Below, piece after piece: positions 46,501 to 58,700 of a stretch of 64,000 bases of DNA. The stretch is from Gamarada debralockiae (lineage: Eukaryota; Ascomycota; Leotiomycetes; Helotiales; Hyphodiscaceae). Position 1 is the stretch's first letter, and every line of letters begins with the position of its first letter. Where the stretch lies: positions 1-64,000 of the forward strand of contig NXFV01001530.1 in NCBI GenBank assembly GCA_002803225.1, written 5' to 3'. The notes under the pieces are model-generated. The model was not told the origin of the DNA. It did no database searches and saw only the letters and a list, made by a program, of their open reading frames with translations. The translations under genes were made by a program, and so were the position numbers.

Positions 46501-49420
46501 CTGCATTGGTTTCAAGTCCGCGGCACCCGAGTACACTCTCCGTACCCGTATTTGGGCTTCTTTGCGATCTCAGACTCTATACCGTACGATCTCTGGTTTC
46601 ATGAACTACAGCAGAGCTATCAAGCTCCTCTACCGCGTTGAGAACCCTGAAGTCGTCCAGATGTTCGGTGGCAACTCCGACAAGCTCGAGCGTGAATTGG
46701 AACGCATGGCCCGCCGCAAGTTCAAGCTCGTCGTCTCCATGCAACGTTACGCCAAGTTCAAGAAGGAGGAGATGGAGAACACCGAGTTCTTACTCCGTGC
46801 TTACCCCGACCTCCAGATTGCATACCTGGATGAAGAAGCTCCTCTCGTTGAAGGGGAAGAACCACGTCTGTACTCTGCTTTGATTGATGGTCACTCTGAA
46901 ATCATGGAGAACGGCATGCGTCGACCAAAATTCCGTGTTCAACTTTCTGGCAACCCCATTCTAGGTGACGGAAAGTCCGACAACCAGAATCATGCCATCA
47001 TCTTCTACCGTGGTGAATACATCCAACTTATCGATGCCAACCAGGATAACTACCTCGAGGAATGTCTCAAGATTCGAAGTGTCCTAGCTGAATTTGAAGA
47101 AATGACCACCGACAACGTCTCGCCTTACACTCCTGGGATTGACAATCCCCAGACCAACCCTGTTGCCATCTTGGGAGCTCGTGAATACATTTTCTCTGAG
47201 AACATTGGTATCCTTGGTGATGTTGCTGCTGGAAAGGAACAAACATTCGGTACTCTCTTCGCACGTACTCTGGCCTCGATCGGTGGTAAGCTTCACTATG
47301 GTCACCCTGATTTCCTTAACGGTATCTTCATGACTACGCGTGGTGGTGTCTCCAAAGCTCAGAAAGGTCTTCACTTGAACGAGGATATTTACGCTGGTAT
47401 GACTGCGCTCCTCCGTGGTGGTCGTATAAAGCATTGTGAGTACTACCAATGCGGCAAGGGTCGTGATCTTGGTTTCGGATCCATTTTGAACTTCACGACA
47501 AAGATTGGAACTGGTATGGGTGAGCAGATGCTCTCGAGAGAGTACTACTACCTTGGTACCCAACTTCCTCTCGACCGCTTTTTGTCCTTCTACTACGCCC
47601 ATCCCGGTTTCCACTTGAACAATATGTTCATCATGTTGTCTGTGCAGATGTTCATGATCACGTTGATCAACCTTGGAGCCCTTCGCAACCAGACCATTCT
47701 TTGCAACTACAACAAGAATGTGCCGATCACGGATCCTCTGTTCCCAACCGGATGTGCCAACGTTTCGCCTGTTCTGGACTGGGTTTACCGTTGCATTATC
47801 TCCATTTTCATCGTTTTCTTCATCTCTTTCGTTCCACTTGTGGTTCAAGAGTTGACCGAACGTGGATTCTGGCGTGCCGCTACTCGTCTTGGAAAGCAGT
47901 TCTGCTCCTTGTCACCGTTCTTCGAAGTCTTCGTTTGCCAGATCTACGCCAACTCTGTTCAGCAGGATCTTTCGTTCGGAGGTGCTAGATATATCGGTAC
48001 TGGTAGAGGTTTCGCCACCGCCCGTATTCCATTCGGTGTCCTCTTCTCTCGGTTTGCTGGCCCATCGATCTATCTCGGCGCTCGCTCTCTCATGATGCTT
48101 CTCTTCGCAACAATCACTATCTGGCAACCTGCGCTGATCTACTTCTGGGTCACATTGATGGCTATGTGCCTGTCACCATTCATCTACAACCCTCACCAGT
48201 TCGCTTGGAACGACTTCTTCATCGACTACCGCGACTTCCTCAGATGGCTCTCCAGAGGTAACTCGCGCTCTCACGATTCGTCTTGGATTGCATACTGCCG
48301 TCTTTCCCGAACCAGGATCACTGGTTACAAGCGAAAGGCTTTGGGAGATCCATCCTCTAAGTTGTCCGGTGACATCCCTCGCGCATCTTTCGCCAACTTG
48401 TTCTTTGGTGAAATCCTTGGACCTCTTATTATCGTCGCTGTTACCTTGATCCCATACCTCTTCATCAACTCCCAGACAGGTGTCATCCAGGATAACAACC
48501 AAGATGCGACGCTTGTAGTGACAAACGCTCTTCTCCGTGTTGGTATCGTAGCATTTGCGCCCATCGGTATCAATGCAGGTGTTTGCGCGATGTTCTTCGG
48601 CATGGCTTGTTGTATGGGTCCAGTTCTCAGCATGTGCTGCAAGAAATTCGGTTCCGTTCTTGCCGCTATTGCCCACGCCATTGCCGTCATCATGCTCTTG
48701 GTCATGGCTGAAGTCATGTTCTTCTTGGAAGGTTTCGTCTTCACCAAGGCCTTATTGGGAATGATCGCGGCTGCGGCTATTCAGCGATTCATCTACAAGC
48801 TCATCATCTCCCTTGCGTTGACGAGAGAATTCAAGTCCGATACTTCCAACATTGCTTTCTGGACTGGTAAATGGTACTCGATGGGATGGCACTCGGTGTC
48901 GCAACCAGCTCGAGAATTCCTTTGCAAGATTACCGAGCTTGGAATGTTCGCTGGCGACTTTGTCCTGGGCCATATCCTTCTTTTCCTTATGTTACCGATC
49001 ATCGCCATTCCCCAAATCGACAAGGTTCACTCTGTGATGCTCTTCTGGCTTCGTCCTAGGTATGTTCAACCACATATTTGACTCTGAAGCCCTGACTAAT
49101 TATTTAACAGTCGTCAAATCCGACCTCCAATCTACTCAATGAAACAATCTAAATTGCGCAAGAGACGTGTCTGGAGATACGCTATTCTCTACTTCGTCTT
49201 GCTCATTGTCTTCTTGGCTCTACTTGTTGGGCCCATCGTTGCTGGATCCAAGATTGTCAACGCCAATTTAGTGAAGAATATCCCCATGAACCTCTACCAA
49301 CCCGTTGGTCTCAACAACAATGACACACGGGGTCGCAATGAGACCGGCACTGGAGCCGTCAGCGGAGCTTCAGCAACAGCCACTGCAACCTCAGGCTCGA
49401 AGTTGATCCGGTTGTTCTAA
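43521..49420 (+). CDS. FKS1: 1,3-beta-glucan synthase catalytic subunit
   Basis: A 1931-residue plasma-membrane GT48 enzyme using UDP-glucose to make beta-1,3-glucan, activated by Rho1 and targeted by echinocandins. Exons: 43521-43696, 43750-49059, 49111-49420. The N-terminus (about 120 residues) is a Tyr/Gly/Gln/His-rich disordered tail, as usual in filamentous ascomycetes. Two membrane-helix blocks (about residues 450-750 and 1330-1900) surround the cytosolic GT48 domain, which has [23 protein letters not shown]-like [12 protein letters not shown] and [19 protein letters not shown]. Echinocandin hot spot 1 is FLTLSFRDP at 691-699, the susceptible form. Hot spot 2 starts at Asp1402 as DWVYRCII, unlike yeast DWVRRYTL. 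The last exon adds a basic helix, one membrane span and a short Thr-rich end. Confidence 0.98.
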
Positions 49421-49969
49421 ATTGATGATGTATAGATGGCTACGAAGGTGTACATTAGATGGAAGGGGTTGGTACATTACGATGACTTTCTCAGGTTCGA
49501 TGGGTAGCCATGGTTCTGGCGTGTTTTCAAATTGTTTTTCGGTGTTGCATTGGTACACGGCTTAGACATCTGTTTCCTTTTTCTCCTTGCCGTTCTTGTA
49601 ACGACCCTACATATCTGCTCTCTGGTTTGCGCGAGACCTTAATGCAGTCGCGGCTGGATAACGGCTGTAGCGTGTGATGCAGCATGATAATACAAACCCT
49701 ACACACATTCGAGATTTCAATAAGTGATTCTATGTGATCTTTTCTGGTGATTGGAACTCAAAAGCATGCTACCTTCCGTAAATTCCGCCCATAAGATCCT
49801 AAGATATTTAGCCACCCTTTTCGTTTCAAGCAAATTAAGTCACGTGGCACATCGGGATTTTCAATCGCCGACCCGAAGTCATCAATCGAGATTACAGAAG
49901 ACGACTATTTTCTTTCCTCGAACATCTCCGTCACTCTTTATGTCGCTTTTCGACAATCCTACCGTCAAC
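49421..49969. other. Intergenic, FKS1 3' region and LCB1 promoter
   Basis: 549 bp in tandem orientation. It should hold the FKS1 terminator and the LCB1 promoter. An in-frame ATG 30 nt before the chosen LCB1 start is noted there. Confidence 0.4.
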
Positions 49970-51739
49970 ATGGAGCTCCAAGATGCTCAGCAATTCGTGG
50001 TACGGTCCATCAATGAGATCACGAATCGATTCCAAAAGGTTCCTGGCTCTGCCATGCTCATCCGCTACATCCAATCCAGTTATCAAGACGACCCCGTCCG
50101 CTCAGCCATTGAACTCATTCTTGTTATATTCTTCATTCGATACCTTCTCGCGCCTTCATATTCGACTCATAATGGCAACTTCGTGAAGTTGACTGAGGAG
50201 GTGGGAGCGTTCCGCAGATCCGCGACGAGATCGAGTACTGACATTTCGAGAATAGGAGATTGACGACCTTGTTGACGAATGGACTCCCGAACCTCTTGTC
50301 GCTCCCCAAACCGCGTTCGAGGAAGCTGACAACGAGAAATTGCCAGTTATTGTTGGGTACGTTCTCCGGGTCCAAGTTCTGCTGAGTGATTGTGACTGAC
50401 AAGAGCAGACCAACAGGATCGAAAGTGAAACTCTCCAACGGCCGGACCGTAACGAACCTCGCATCCTATAACTTCTATAACTTCGTCGGCAACGAGCAAG
50501 TCAAGGAAAAAGCTATCCAGACTCTACGAACATATGGTGTTGGACCCTGCGGACCTCCTCAATTCTACGGCACTCAGGATGTACACATGAAGACCGAGGC
50601 GGACATCGCGTCTTGCTTGGGCACCGAAGGTTGTATTGTCTATGCGCAAGCTTTCTCTACGATTTCTAGTGTCATTCCGGCGTTTTGCAAGAGAGGCGAT
50701 ATTATTGTTGCGGATCGCGCGGTCAATTATGCTATTAGGAAGGGATTGCAGATTTGCAGAAGCACGATTCGTTATTATGAACACAATGATATGGAGGATT
50801 TGGAGAGGGTGTTGCAGAAGGTTGTTAAGGAGCAGGCAAAGAAACCTTTGACGAGACGATTTATCGTTACGGAAGGCTTGTTTGAGACGGTTGGAGACTG
50901 TGTTGATTTGCCAAAGCTGGTTTGTACCCTTTCTCAAGTAAGGGGCTCTGCTGATATGTCTCTAGGTTGAGCTCAAGCTCCGCTACAAATTCCGCCTCAT
51001 GCTCGACGAGACCTGGTCCTTCGGTGTAATGGGTCGAACAGGTCGAGGTCTCACAGAAGCCCAGAACGTCGATGCTTCCCAAGTCGACATGCTCGTTGGA
51101 TCACTCGCCGGGCCTCTCTGTGCCGGTGGCGGATTCTGCGCTGGCTCCACCGACGTCGTTGAGCACCAACGTATCTCTGCCGCATCTTACACTTTCTCTG
51201 CCGCCCTGCCCGCTATGCTTGCTACCACCGCCAGCGAAACCCTCAATATGCTCCAGACGAACCCAGATATCCTCGTTCAATGCCGCGAGAACATCAAGGC
51301 TATGCGCGCTCAGCTTGATCCGAGAAGTGATTGGGTCCATTGCACCTCCTCTCCCGAAAACCCAGTCATGCTACTTGTTCTTAAGCCTGATATCGTCAAT
51401 TCGAGACGATTGAGTATCGAGGAGCAGGAGAAGGTATTGCAGGAATGCGTTGATGAGGTGCTTCTTCCCCTTCCCTTTCCCGCATTTCAACCATAGCTAA
51501 CGCTATCCTAGACCCTCGCCAACGGCGTCCTCATCACCCGCCTCAAGAGCATGCCTGTCGCCAACGGCGCCAACGGAAAGGACGAAGCCTGGAAACTTCA
51601 ACCCGCACTTAAGGTCTGCATCACAACTGGTCTTTCCAAGAAGGAGATTGAAAAGGCGGGTGTTACGATTAGACATGCTATTACGAAAGTCTTGACTAGG
51701 AAGACGAGCAGCAAGTTGGCTTTGCCTGCTGCTAGTTGA
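49970..51739 (+). CDS. LCB1: Serine palmitoyltransferase subunit 1 (Lcb1)
   Basis: A 520-residue ER protein; with Lcb2 it condenses serine and palmitoyl-CoA in the first step of sphingolipid synthesis. Exons: 49970-50200, 50256-50356, 50409-50919, 50966-51457, 51512-51739. After a short lumenal N-terminus a hydrophobic helix ([18 protein letters not shown]) anchors it. The aminotransferase fold I domain has [26 protein letters not shown], and [16 protein letters not shown]. As in all Lcb1 subunits, the pyridoxal-phosphate lysine is absent; that residue is on Lcb2. Cys158 corresponds to the human SPTLC1 Cys133 region. The start at 49970 matches family N-termini; an upstream in-frame ATG at 49940 would add ten residues. 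Confidence 0.95.
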
Positions 51740-54368
51740 AAAGAGCATGCTTGACTTGTATTTGTATTTTTAGATCAGATGGGCGCTGCGATCCTTGAGG
51801 GCGGTTAGCGATGAGTATTAATGTTTAATGATGCATCGCCGATGAATATATTAGAAATGGCTTGCACACTCTTCCTCAATATCCGAGTTCTAGTGAATCC
51901 ACGCTCTCCTGTTTCAAACACCTATCTCGACAGGAGTCTCCGAGTGGAGCGACTTTGCTTTGAAGACGCAGCTCTCATCCCAATGTGCCATTATCGGATG
52001 AAACCGCAAGCTTCCGGTCATCTATAGTTTAGTGGCAACACAAAGATTGACAGCAGTGGACATGCAAACCCTTTCTTTCTCTTCCCAACTCCTCTTTCCT
52101 CTCAACCAACTATCCTACATCCACTCATCTCATCTCCAACTCCTCATTCCGTCTTTCCTCCTGCCAAGCACTAATTACAACACCAATCCTATTTCCCTCC
52201 CTATCCATCCACACTTCTCAATTCCAATTCACACCACTATCATTCACCCGTACCTATCTATCATTCGTTATCCATTCATCCTTCACCTATGCCAAACCCA
52301 GAACATTCATTCACGAGCCACGGTCTACATTCCCCTCTACACAATCTACACAATCTATATAAACACCTATAGGCGCTCCTCTCTTTTTTCACAGCACAGT
52401 CCTAGCTCGCCTATTTCAATGGCAACTCCACCGTCTCTTGTGTGCACAGCCACCAAGGAGCAATACTTGTAGTCGACGTTTGTTATGTGGCATGCTGAAG
52501 TGATTCTGCTAGAGTGCTTTGGGTGGGGTTGTAGCAATTTGAGGGGCATTGTCTAGTGGCGGCTGGTGGTACGACAAGTCGAGAAATATCGCGGGAGAGG
52601 GAGGGATCGCTAATGATATTTGAGATTGAGAAGCGGCTGGAGTGGGCTGAGACGAGATGAAGGCTTGGAGTAGAGATCACGGCTTACAGGAGAGGGAGCG
52701 CTAAATTCTGTTCGACGCCTGGGATTCGCAGCGGCTCAGTCTTCTAACTCTAAGGCAAGAAATAATATTACCAGGAGGGTGAGAGAAGGCATTTGACTCT
52801 GCACGAATTGAACGATGAGGTTTAGAGGATATGGAGCTTGGGAGCCGCTTTGCAAAGTTTGGGGAAGACGAGCGAAGATCAAAGGATGAGTGCTGTTTGC
52901 AACTGTGTTTGTATGCCAATTGAAAGGCCGTGTCAAAGGCAAAGGAAGGAGTTTTGTCACCCGATTACTATTTCTATGCCGATTAGCTTTCATTCCTGGG
53001 CTGGAGGATAAGGGCCTAATAGAATAGGATGATGATGCTTTCAGAATCTCAAGTTAAGAATGCCCCACTGATTTGAATCATTCAAACTATTGGAACGATT
53101 GGAAACCCATCTGGCCTGCTAACAGTAGGCATCAAAGAGCCCAGCCAACAACAGCTTCCTCATACCCCATCTCGTACAAACCCTTCATAGCAGCCAATGA
53201 ACTATATTCATCCACCATGGGCCTCCAATTTTTCAGCTCCCTCTATAACTTGCAAAATCCCGGGAAATGTGAAAGGAGAGCATTCCTTCCTTCACTCCCA
53301 CTCTCCTCCCTCCTTCACACTCTAAATGAAAGTCACTCGCCATCTCCCCAAGCCGGAAATCTTATAAAAAGGCCCCCCTCTTCCACTTCGTCTCTCCTTG
53401 GACACATTCTCCACAATGACAGTTACTCCAGGGGTCACTTTTGAGCTGCTGCAAGGGTTCAGCGAAGAGCGTTAAGGCTCGGACGGATTCCTGACACTGT
53501 GGAGAAGTTCGCCACGACACTTTCCTTGGAAGACTTGGGTTTGGGGTTCAAAGAGGGGGGAGCTGTTACCGATTTTTGTTTTGCTGTTGATAACTGTCTC
53601 TCTGTCGATTTGGGGGCTTGTTGTTGATTTCTAGGACATTGGTATCAAAAACCACCTACGCTTCAGGTATTCTAATTCTAAACATGCCCGGTATAGCCGT
53701 TAGAAATAGGAGGAGGTTTGAAGAACTCCAAATACATCGAACATAAAGCTTCTTCATGACCCATGGCAAGTCTTGAAGCGCTCTAAGCGTTCAACTGGTT
53801 GTCATATTTATAGAAAGATGACCTCTCACGCCATGTATTGTTGTTCAGGAAATACAAGTCGGCTTAGCTTATGCTATGATGCCACTATTCTCACGTTCCC
53901 CACAAGTCATGATCATCGCGTCGTAAACGACTCTATTTCAAAGGTAGCCTTTGGCAGACCAAAGTAAATATATACAGAAGAAGGTCATCAGATATGATCA
54001 TTCAGCAGAGAAAAGAAAAGGAGCGTCATCAGTCCATCTTATCCCCAATCGACACACTAACACTTAAAGGGGCAGAGGCCATTTCCATAATATGTACCCA
54101 AACACTATCAATCCGAGGAAGATCAAACCCCCTATTTTTGTTTGCTGCCTGCCATCCATATGCCCAGTGAACGCCATTATCAAAAGAGCGATTCAGTCGT
54201 CCTGCAACCACGAGCCAAATAATATCAAGCATACCCCAGAGTGGGTCGGTGCCACCAAAATATGTACATATGCTCAAGAAGCAAGGAGCCATGCACTATA
54301 CTTGTTCAAAGCGCTTGGATGTTTTGTGTAGTTGTCGGGAGATGGATCGTGAGTTGGTGTGGGAAGAC
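51740..54368. other. 2.6-kb interval without a recognised gene
   Basis: It contains C/T-rich and mixed sequence. The open frame 52032-52472 (+) translates to repetitive His/Ile/Pro/Ser text typical of CT-rich non-coding DNA. The frame 54029-54292 (-) follows the GH17 stop and may be 3' UTR. A TATA box followed by a tiny open frame at 53416-53475 is noted separately. Confidence 0.4.
53363..53475 (+). other. TATA box with a 19-codon open frame
   Basis: TATAAAAA at 53363-53370 lies 46 nt upstream of an ATG at 53416 that sits in a good context (CCACAATGA). The frame runs 19 codons (MTVTPGVTFELLQGFSEER) to a TAA at 53473. It could be a short first exon, an upstream open frame of an undetected transcript, or chance. 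Confidence 0.2.
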
Positions 54369-55700
54369 TTAACCAGATGGGCTGTTACCGAGGAATCCCC
54401 AGTATTGCTCGGCTTGGAACTGGGCGGCGGTGTTGGTCTTCCACAGGTCATTGAAAGTCGTGAAGAGAATGACTCCCGCTGGGTTGGAGGAGAAGGCACT
54501 CTTGATGGAGCTGAGGGCAGCGGCTTGGTTCGCTGATGAAGGAACAGCAACACCGTTGGTCTCTCCTTGCCATGGCCATCCGGTCTCGGTGATGACAATG
54601 TCCTGACTCTGGTTTGACAAGACAGCTCGGAGGGTGGGAATTTGAGTGGTGAGGAAGCTTCCAGAGTCGGCTGCAACTGTGGCACCATCGAAGAAGGGAT
54701 GGCTGTTGACGGCGCAGTAGTCAGAGGCGTCGCAAATTGATGGGTTGGCACGTGCTGCAACGAGGGTATCGACGGTCACGACCTTTCCTGTGTAGCCAGC
54801 GGTCTTCAGAGCAGTTCGAGCATTGCCAATTGCAGTGACGACCTCCGAAGCAGAAGCAGTGCCGGAGTTGACAAGCTCATTGCCGACAGAAATGGTGTCA
54901 AAAGAGCTCCAATCGCCATTGGCAGCTGCAACAATGATTGCAATCTCATCGCTGAGGGTGCTCAAGTCATAAATACCAGCAAACATCTTGAGGCCCTTAT
55001 TCTTGGCGGCGGTGAGAACAGTCGCAACTTGGTTGCAGTCAGTTCCGTAGGTTCGAACCAGTGAGTAGCCGCTGGGGATAGCATCAAAGTCGGTGTTGAC
55101 CTGGTCTTGAGTCTTGCAAGAATTGTCGGAGTTGTACGGGGAGTATGAGAAGCCGAAACCGCTGCCTTCCGAGGACGAAGACGACGAAGTTGAGGCGGTC
55201 TTGGCAACTGTAACAGGAGTAGAAGAGGTATATGCAACTGGGGTCGAAGAGCTTGAGCTTTCAATCTTGACTGCTTCGACTGGGGCAGCTGCAACTGAGG
55301 TGGAAGCAGGTGCGACGGAGGAAGGAGATGGTGTGGAAGAAGTTGAGAAGGTGGTTGACGTGGATGATGAGCTTGTGGTGGAGGGAAGCTTGGTGTCTGG
55401 GATCGCAGAGCTCCAGATAGAGGGAGGAACTGCGATCATGCCGTCGGTCATAGTAGATACTGGGGTACCAAACTGATTGACGAAGACCACGACTTCAGGA
55501 GCCTCAGTTGCCTCAGCGTAGACTGTATCAACAACAGTGACAACATCTCTCTTCTCGTGCTTGTCCTGGTGTGCATGGCGAACACCTGCCATTTATGTTA
55601 GTTTGTGAAATAGGATGCGGAGGTGGGACTCACGGTGTGGTTGCGCAACGGCGAGATTGAGCAGCCCAAAAGCCGCAACGGTGAAAGTCGTAGTCTTCAT
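54369..55700 (-). CDS. Secreted GH17 cell-wall glucanase/transglucosylase (Scw4/Scw10 group)
   Basis: A 427-residue wall protein acting on beta-1,3-glucan. Exons: 55634-55700 and 54369-55585 with a 48-nt intron. Residues 1-19 are a signal peptide (MKTTTFTVAAFGLLNLAVA), followed by a KR site at about residue 35 suited to Kex2 cleavage. Residues 85-162 are a Ser/Thr-rich linker, expected to be O-mannosylated. The GH17 domain starts at GFGFSYSPYN and has catalytic Glu259 (SVGNELVNSG) and Glu356 (VITETGWPWQG). No GPI signal is seen at the C-terminus (FLGNSPSG). The gene symbol is not fixed, because Scw4, Scw10 and BTGC-type enzymes are hard to separate by eye. Confidence 0.93.
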
Positions 55701-58700
55701 TTTGTAAGGAGTGTCAAAGATCTAGATGTACAATTCTATGGTCGTGAACGCGTTATTTTGGTTTTGTCTGTACCGGCCACGTCGTCAGCAAACAGATTCC
55801 TTTTGATGCACGAAGAAGATTGGCTGAACGTGTTGGTAGAAGAAATGTACAATTTGATGTGCAGAGAAGATGAGAAGGTCGATTGTTGAATGTGTTCACA
55901 ATTGGCATGTGGTTTGACGCCCTCAAGTATCGCGAGTCAAAGGCAAAGTAGTCAGTCAATAAGATGTGCATACCTTTTTCGTGAATGCGACAACCCCAAG
56001 AATTTGTACAAAGAATGATTGAATTTTTGGCAGGGAGTGCGATTGGATCGAGTGAAGGAATGTGTTGGCGGTATCGCAGTCTCTGACGCGGATTGGGGAG
56101 GTTTCGTGCTGGAGAAGGGTCGCGATTGAAGAATGAGTGATTCAATCTTGGGGAAGTAGTTTCGACGATCGATTTTGTAAAGAGCGAGATTCGTGGGATA
56201 TTCAAAAGAGTGACATTGGGGATGCGCAATGCGAGAAATCCACCAGGGAGAGAAAGGGTGGTCGTCGAGAATGTGGGTCGCTGATGTGGAGGAGGGAAGG
56301 AGGAAGTTGCGAATTTAGACCGAGATTGCTAAGGACGCGGGTTATAGGCAAGGATGCATAATTTTGGTGGCCAACGCAGCATACAGCAACTGATTTTTAG
56401 AGACAGTAGTACGTTGTAAGTCAGTTGAATAGATATGTTTCTTATTTAGTGATCAGCATATTCTGCGTGATCATGGTGTTGCTGCAGCGAGAGTCTAGAG
56501 AGGCATGATCGCTCTGTTTGTACACATTGGGTATCTGCTTTTCGAAGGGAGAGGGCTTTTGCTATCTCCGGACTCTACAGCGTCACAAAAACGTAATTGC
56601 CTTGTGGGCATCTGTGGCGCATCAGAGATGCAGAGAAACAGTTGGACAGGATGTTGTTCAGGTGAGCAGCGCACGCTAAGCCCGTCGACGTAATAGTCCT
56701 GTTGATTGATGCTGTGTCCCTAACGCAAGTATTCACTTCTGCTACAAAGAATTCCTTACTCTCACTGCTTCCAGAAGCTGTCGGAACCCGCAGCTGGGTT
56801 TCTCAGTCCTCAAAGCCCTCATCTGTCTATACAAGCTGTTTCCATAGGGCTAGAGCGGGGCATTGCTTGGCAAGATCGTGACACCCTACAGCCTGCCAAC
56901 GTTGAGAACTCTGCATCTTGGCAACAGGGTCATTTATTGATCAATCGATTCTAGAACTTGCATGTGGCCATCCTTGTCCCTTGCCCTGTGCAGGTTGAAC
57001 GCGTGGCAAGCTTTTGTGACGTGGTTCTGTCGTCCGGAATTCCCTGTTTAGTTCTTATCAGTGCAACCCACCGATTAGCAAATCGCGATCGAGCGGCTTG
57101 GGAATCCAGCCAGCGATGAGAGACAGGCTTGGCAAAAAGCCTCGAAGTGACGTATCGTGCGCTGTGCCGTGCCAGGGATCCCTCGCTGAGTTCGTGAAAG
57201 CTGTTCGGATGAAAAATGCCAGGGAGTGTTTCATGCAAGCGCCCCTGACTAAATCCTTGTTATGGGATGGTGATTGGCCAACTAAATCCAGGTACGAATT
57301 GTTCCTTGTTCCTGCAGATGTGCCTGAAAACGAGCTCGGATGGCTCTACTGTATTGGCGGGTGAGCCCGTCTTCGCCGCCGTCAAAGGATCCCGCAAGCG
57401 GATCGTCTTCACTTCGTATCCTCTTGGCGTAGACGAGTTTTTCAGGTCGAGCTCCATCTGCTGTGAGCCTCTCGAATTTCTCCTGCCTGGATATGGAGAT
57501 CGTTCAGATTCAAAACTTCAGATCCTGGAGTCTCGAATCTCCCAAAAGGCCTGCCCTTTCATTTATTTTGTGGGATTTCATATGGAGACCAGCCTGCAAG
57601 TTTGGGATGAACGCCCACTTTGCTATCATTAGCCAGGGTCCATCAGCTGGGTTTATCTTTCAGCCAATCGTTTTAGATCGAAAGGAATGCTTCATCCGAA
57701 TCATCTGGCGCGCGCAAAATATCCAGATTACCGCCATGCAGTCAGATTCATTCTTTAGATAGGAGCAAATCAATTCTGAGGTTCTAGAAATTCCTCTGCG
57801 ATGTAATGGAACATCAGAAATACCATCATCAATCAACCCGCAAAGAATCGGGGGAACTGACACATTCAGGCGGTTAAAATCCCAAAAACCACACACAGAA
57901 ACATGCGATGCTTCATCGCCGCCAGGACTCGAGGTCTCGTGGAGTCTTGGCGGAGATTATCTCAGCCTGAACCCCCACCTTCTTCCCCCCGGCCTCATCT
58001 CAAGATCTCAAATTCTTTGTCGCAGAACGCGAATCCGAGATTGAGGCTTACGAAACGTGACTTCCAGGACCACCTCATGTAATCTTCGCCGCCATGCCTT
58101 ACCAAAGTCTCCTTCCCGAGATTTGAATCCGTTCACCAGCTCATAAATTCGACGCACAGCCTCAAAAATACGAAGTCTTTCCAGCTATTTTTGCTCCGGG
58201 GCTCGCACCCTTCCCCTTTTCGATCTTCAATGATCGATTAACTTTCCGTTGTCCCGCTGCCCGTCAGAAGTTCCAGACATCACTCCAGATCTCGAGGTGG
58301 ATCACTCGGCATCTTCTACCCAGAAAATCCCGCAAAGCTCCACTTCGGCCATGAAAAACCCATCCGAGAGGATCGGAAAGAAAAGAAAGCTCTTTTCTGT
58401 TCCTGAAATGTCAGGTTAGGAACCCTTCACGCTAAAGTATGCTTGTGATAAGGTTACAGCACTATTTATGCGCCGTGCAAATTCTGCATTTCGTTGAATA
58501 AAAATTGTACCGAGTGGTTCTTTAGTGCTTACTCGTGATGTTGGTGGGATGAAGTACTGAGGGGTAATAGGCCCCTCTCAGGAGCGAAGGCATGTGATGA
58601 TGGGATGGGTTGGGATAGCTCTCAACTTTTTTGAAGAGAGGAGAAGGACCAAGTGGCTAGAAGAGGAGTTGTGGTTTGCATGTGAAAGATTTAATGCCGA

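Noticed and set aside
47084..47848. 254-codon minus-strand open frame within FKS1
   Set aside because: It is an antisense shadow of the highly conserved GT48 domain with codon-biased third positions; no recognisable product.
52032..52472. 146-codon plus frame downstream of LCB1
   Set aside because: The translation is a run of His/Ile/Pro/Ser/Tyr typical of CT-rich DNA; no start context or neighbouring exons support it.
54029..54292. 87-codon minus frame just after the GH17 stop, with an ATG start
   Set aside because: It probably lies in the 3' UTR of the GH17 gene. It has no recognised motif, though a small species-specific gene cannot be ruled out.
58290..58320. Resemblance to the start of 5.8S rRNA (GATCACTCGGC-like words)
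   Set aside because: Only a few bases match by chance; the conserved 5.8S core is absent.
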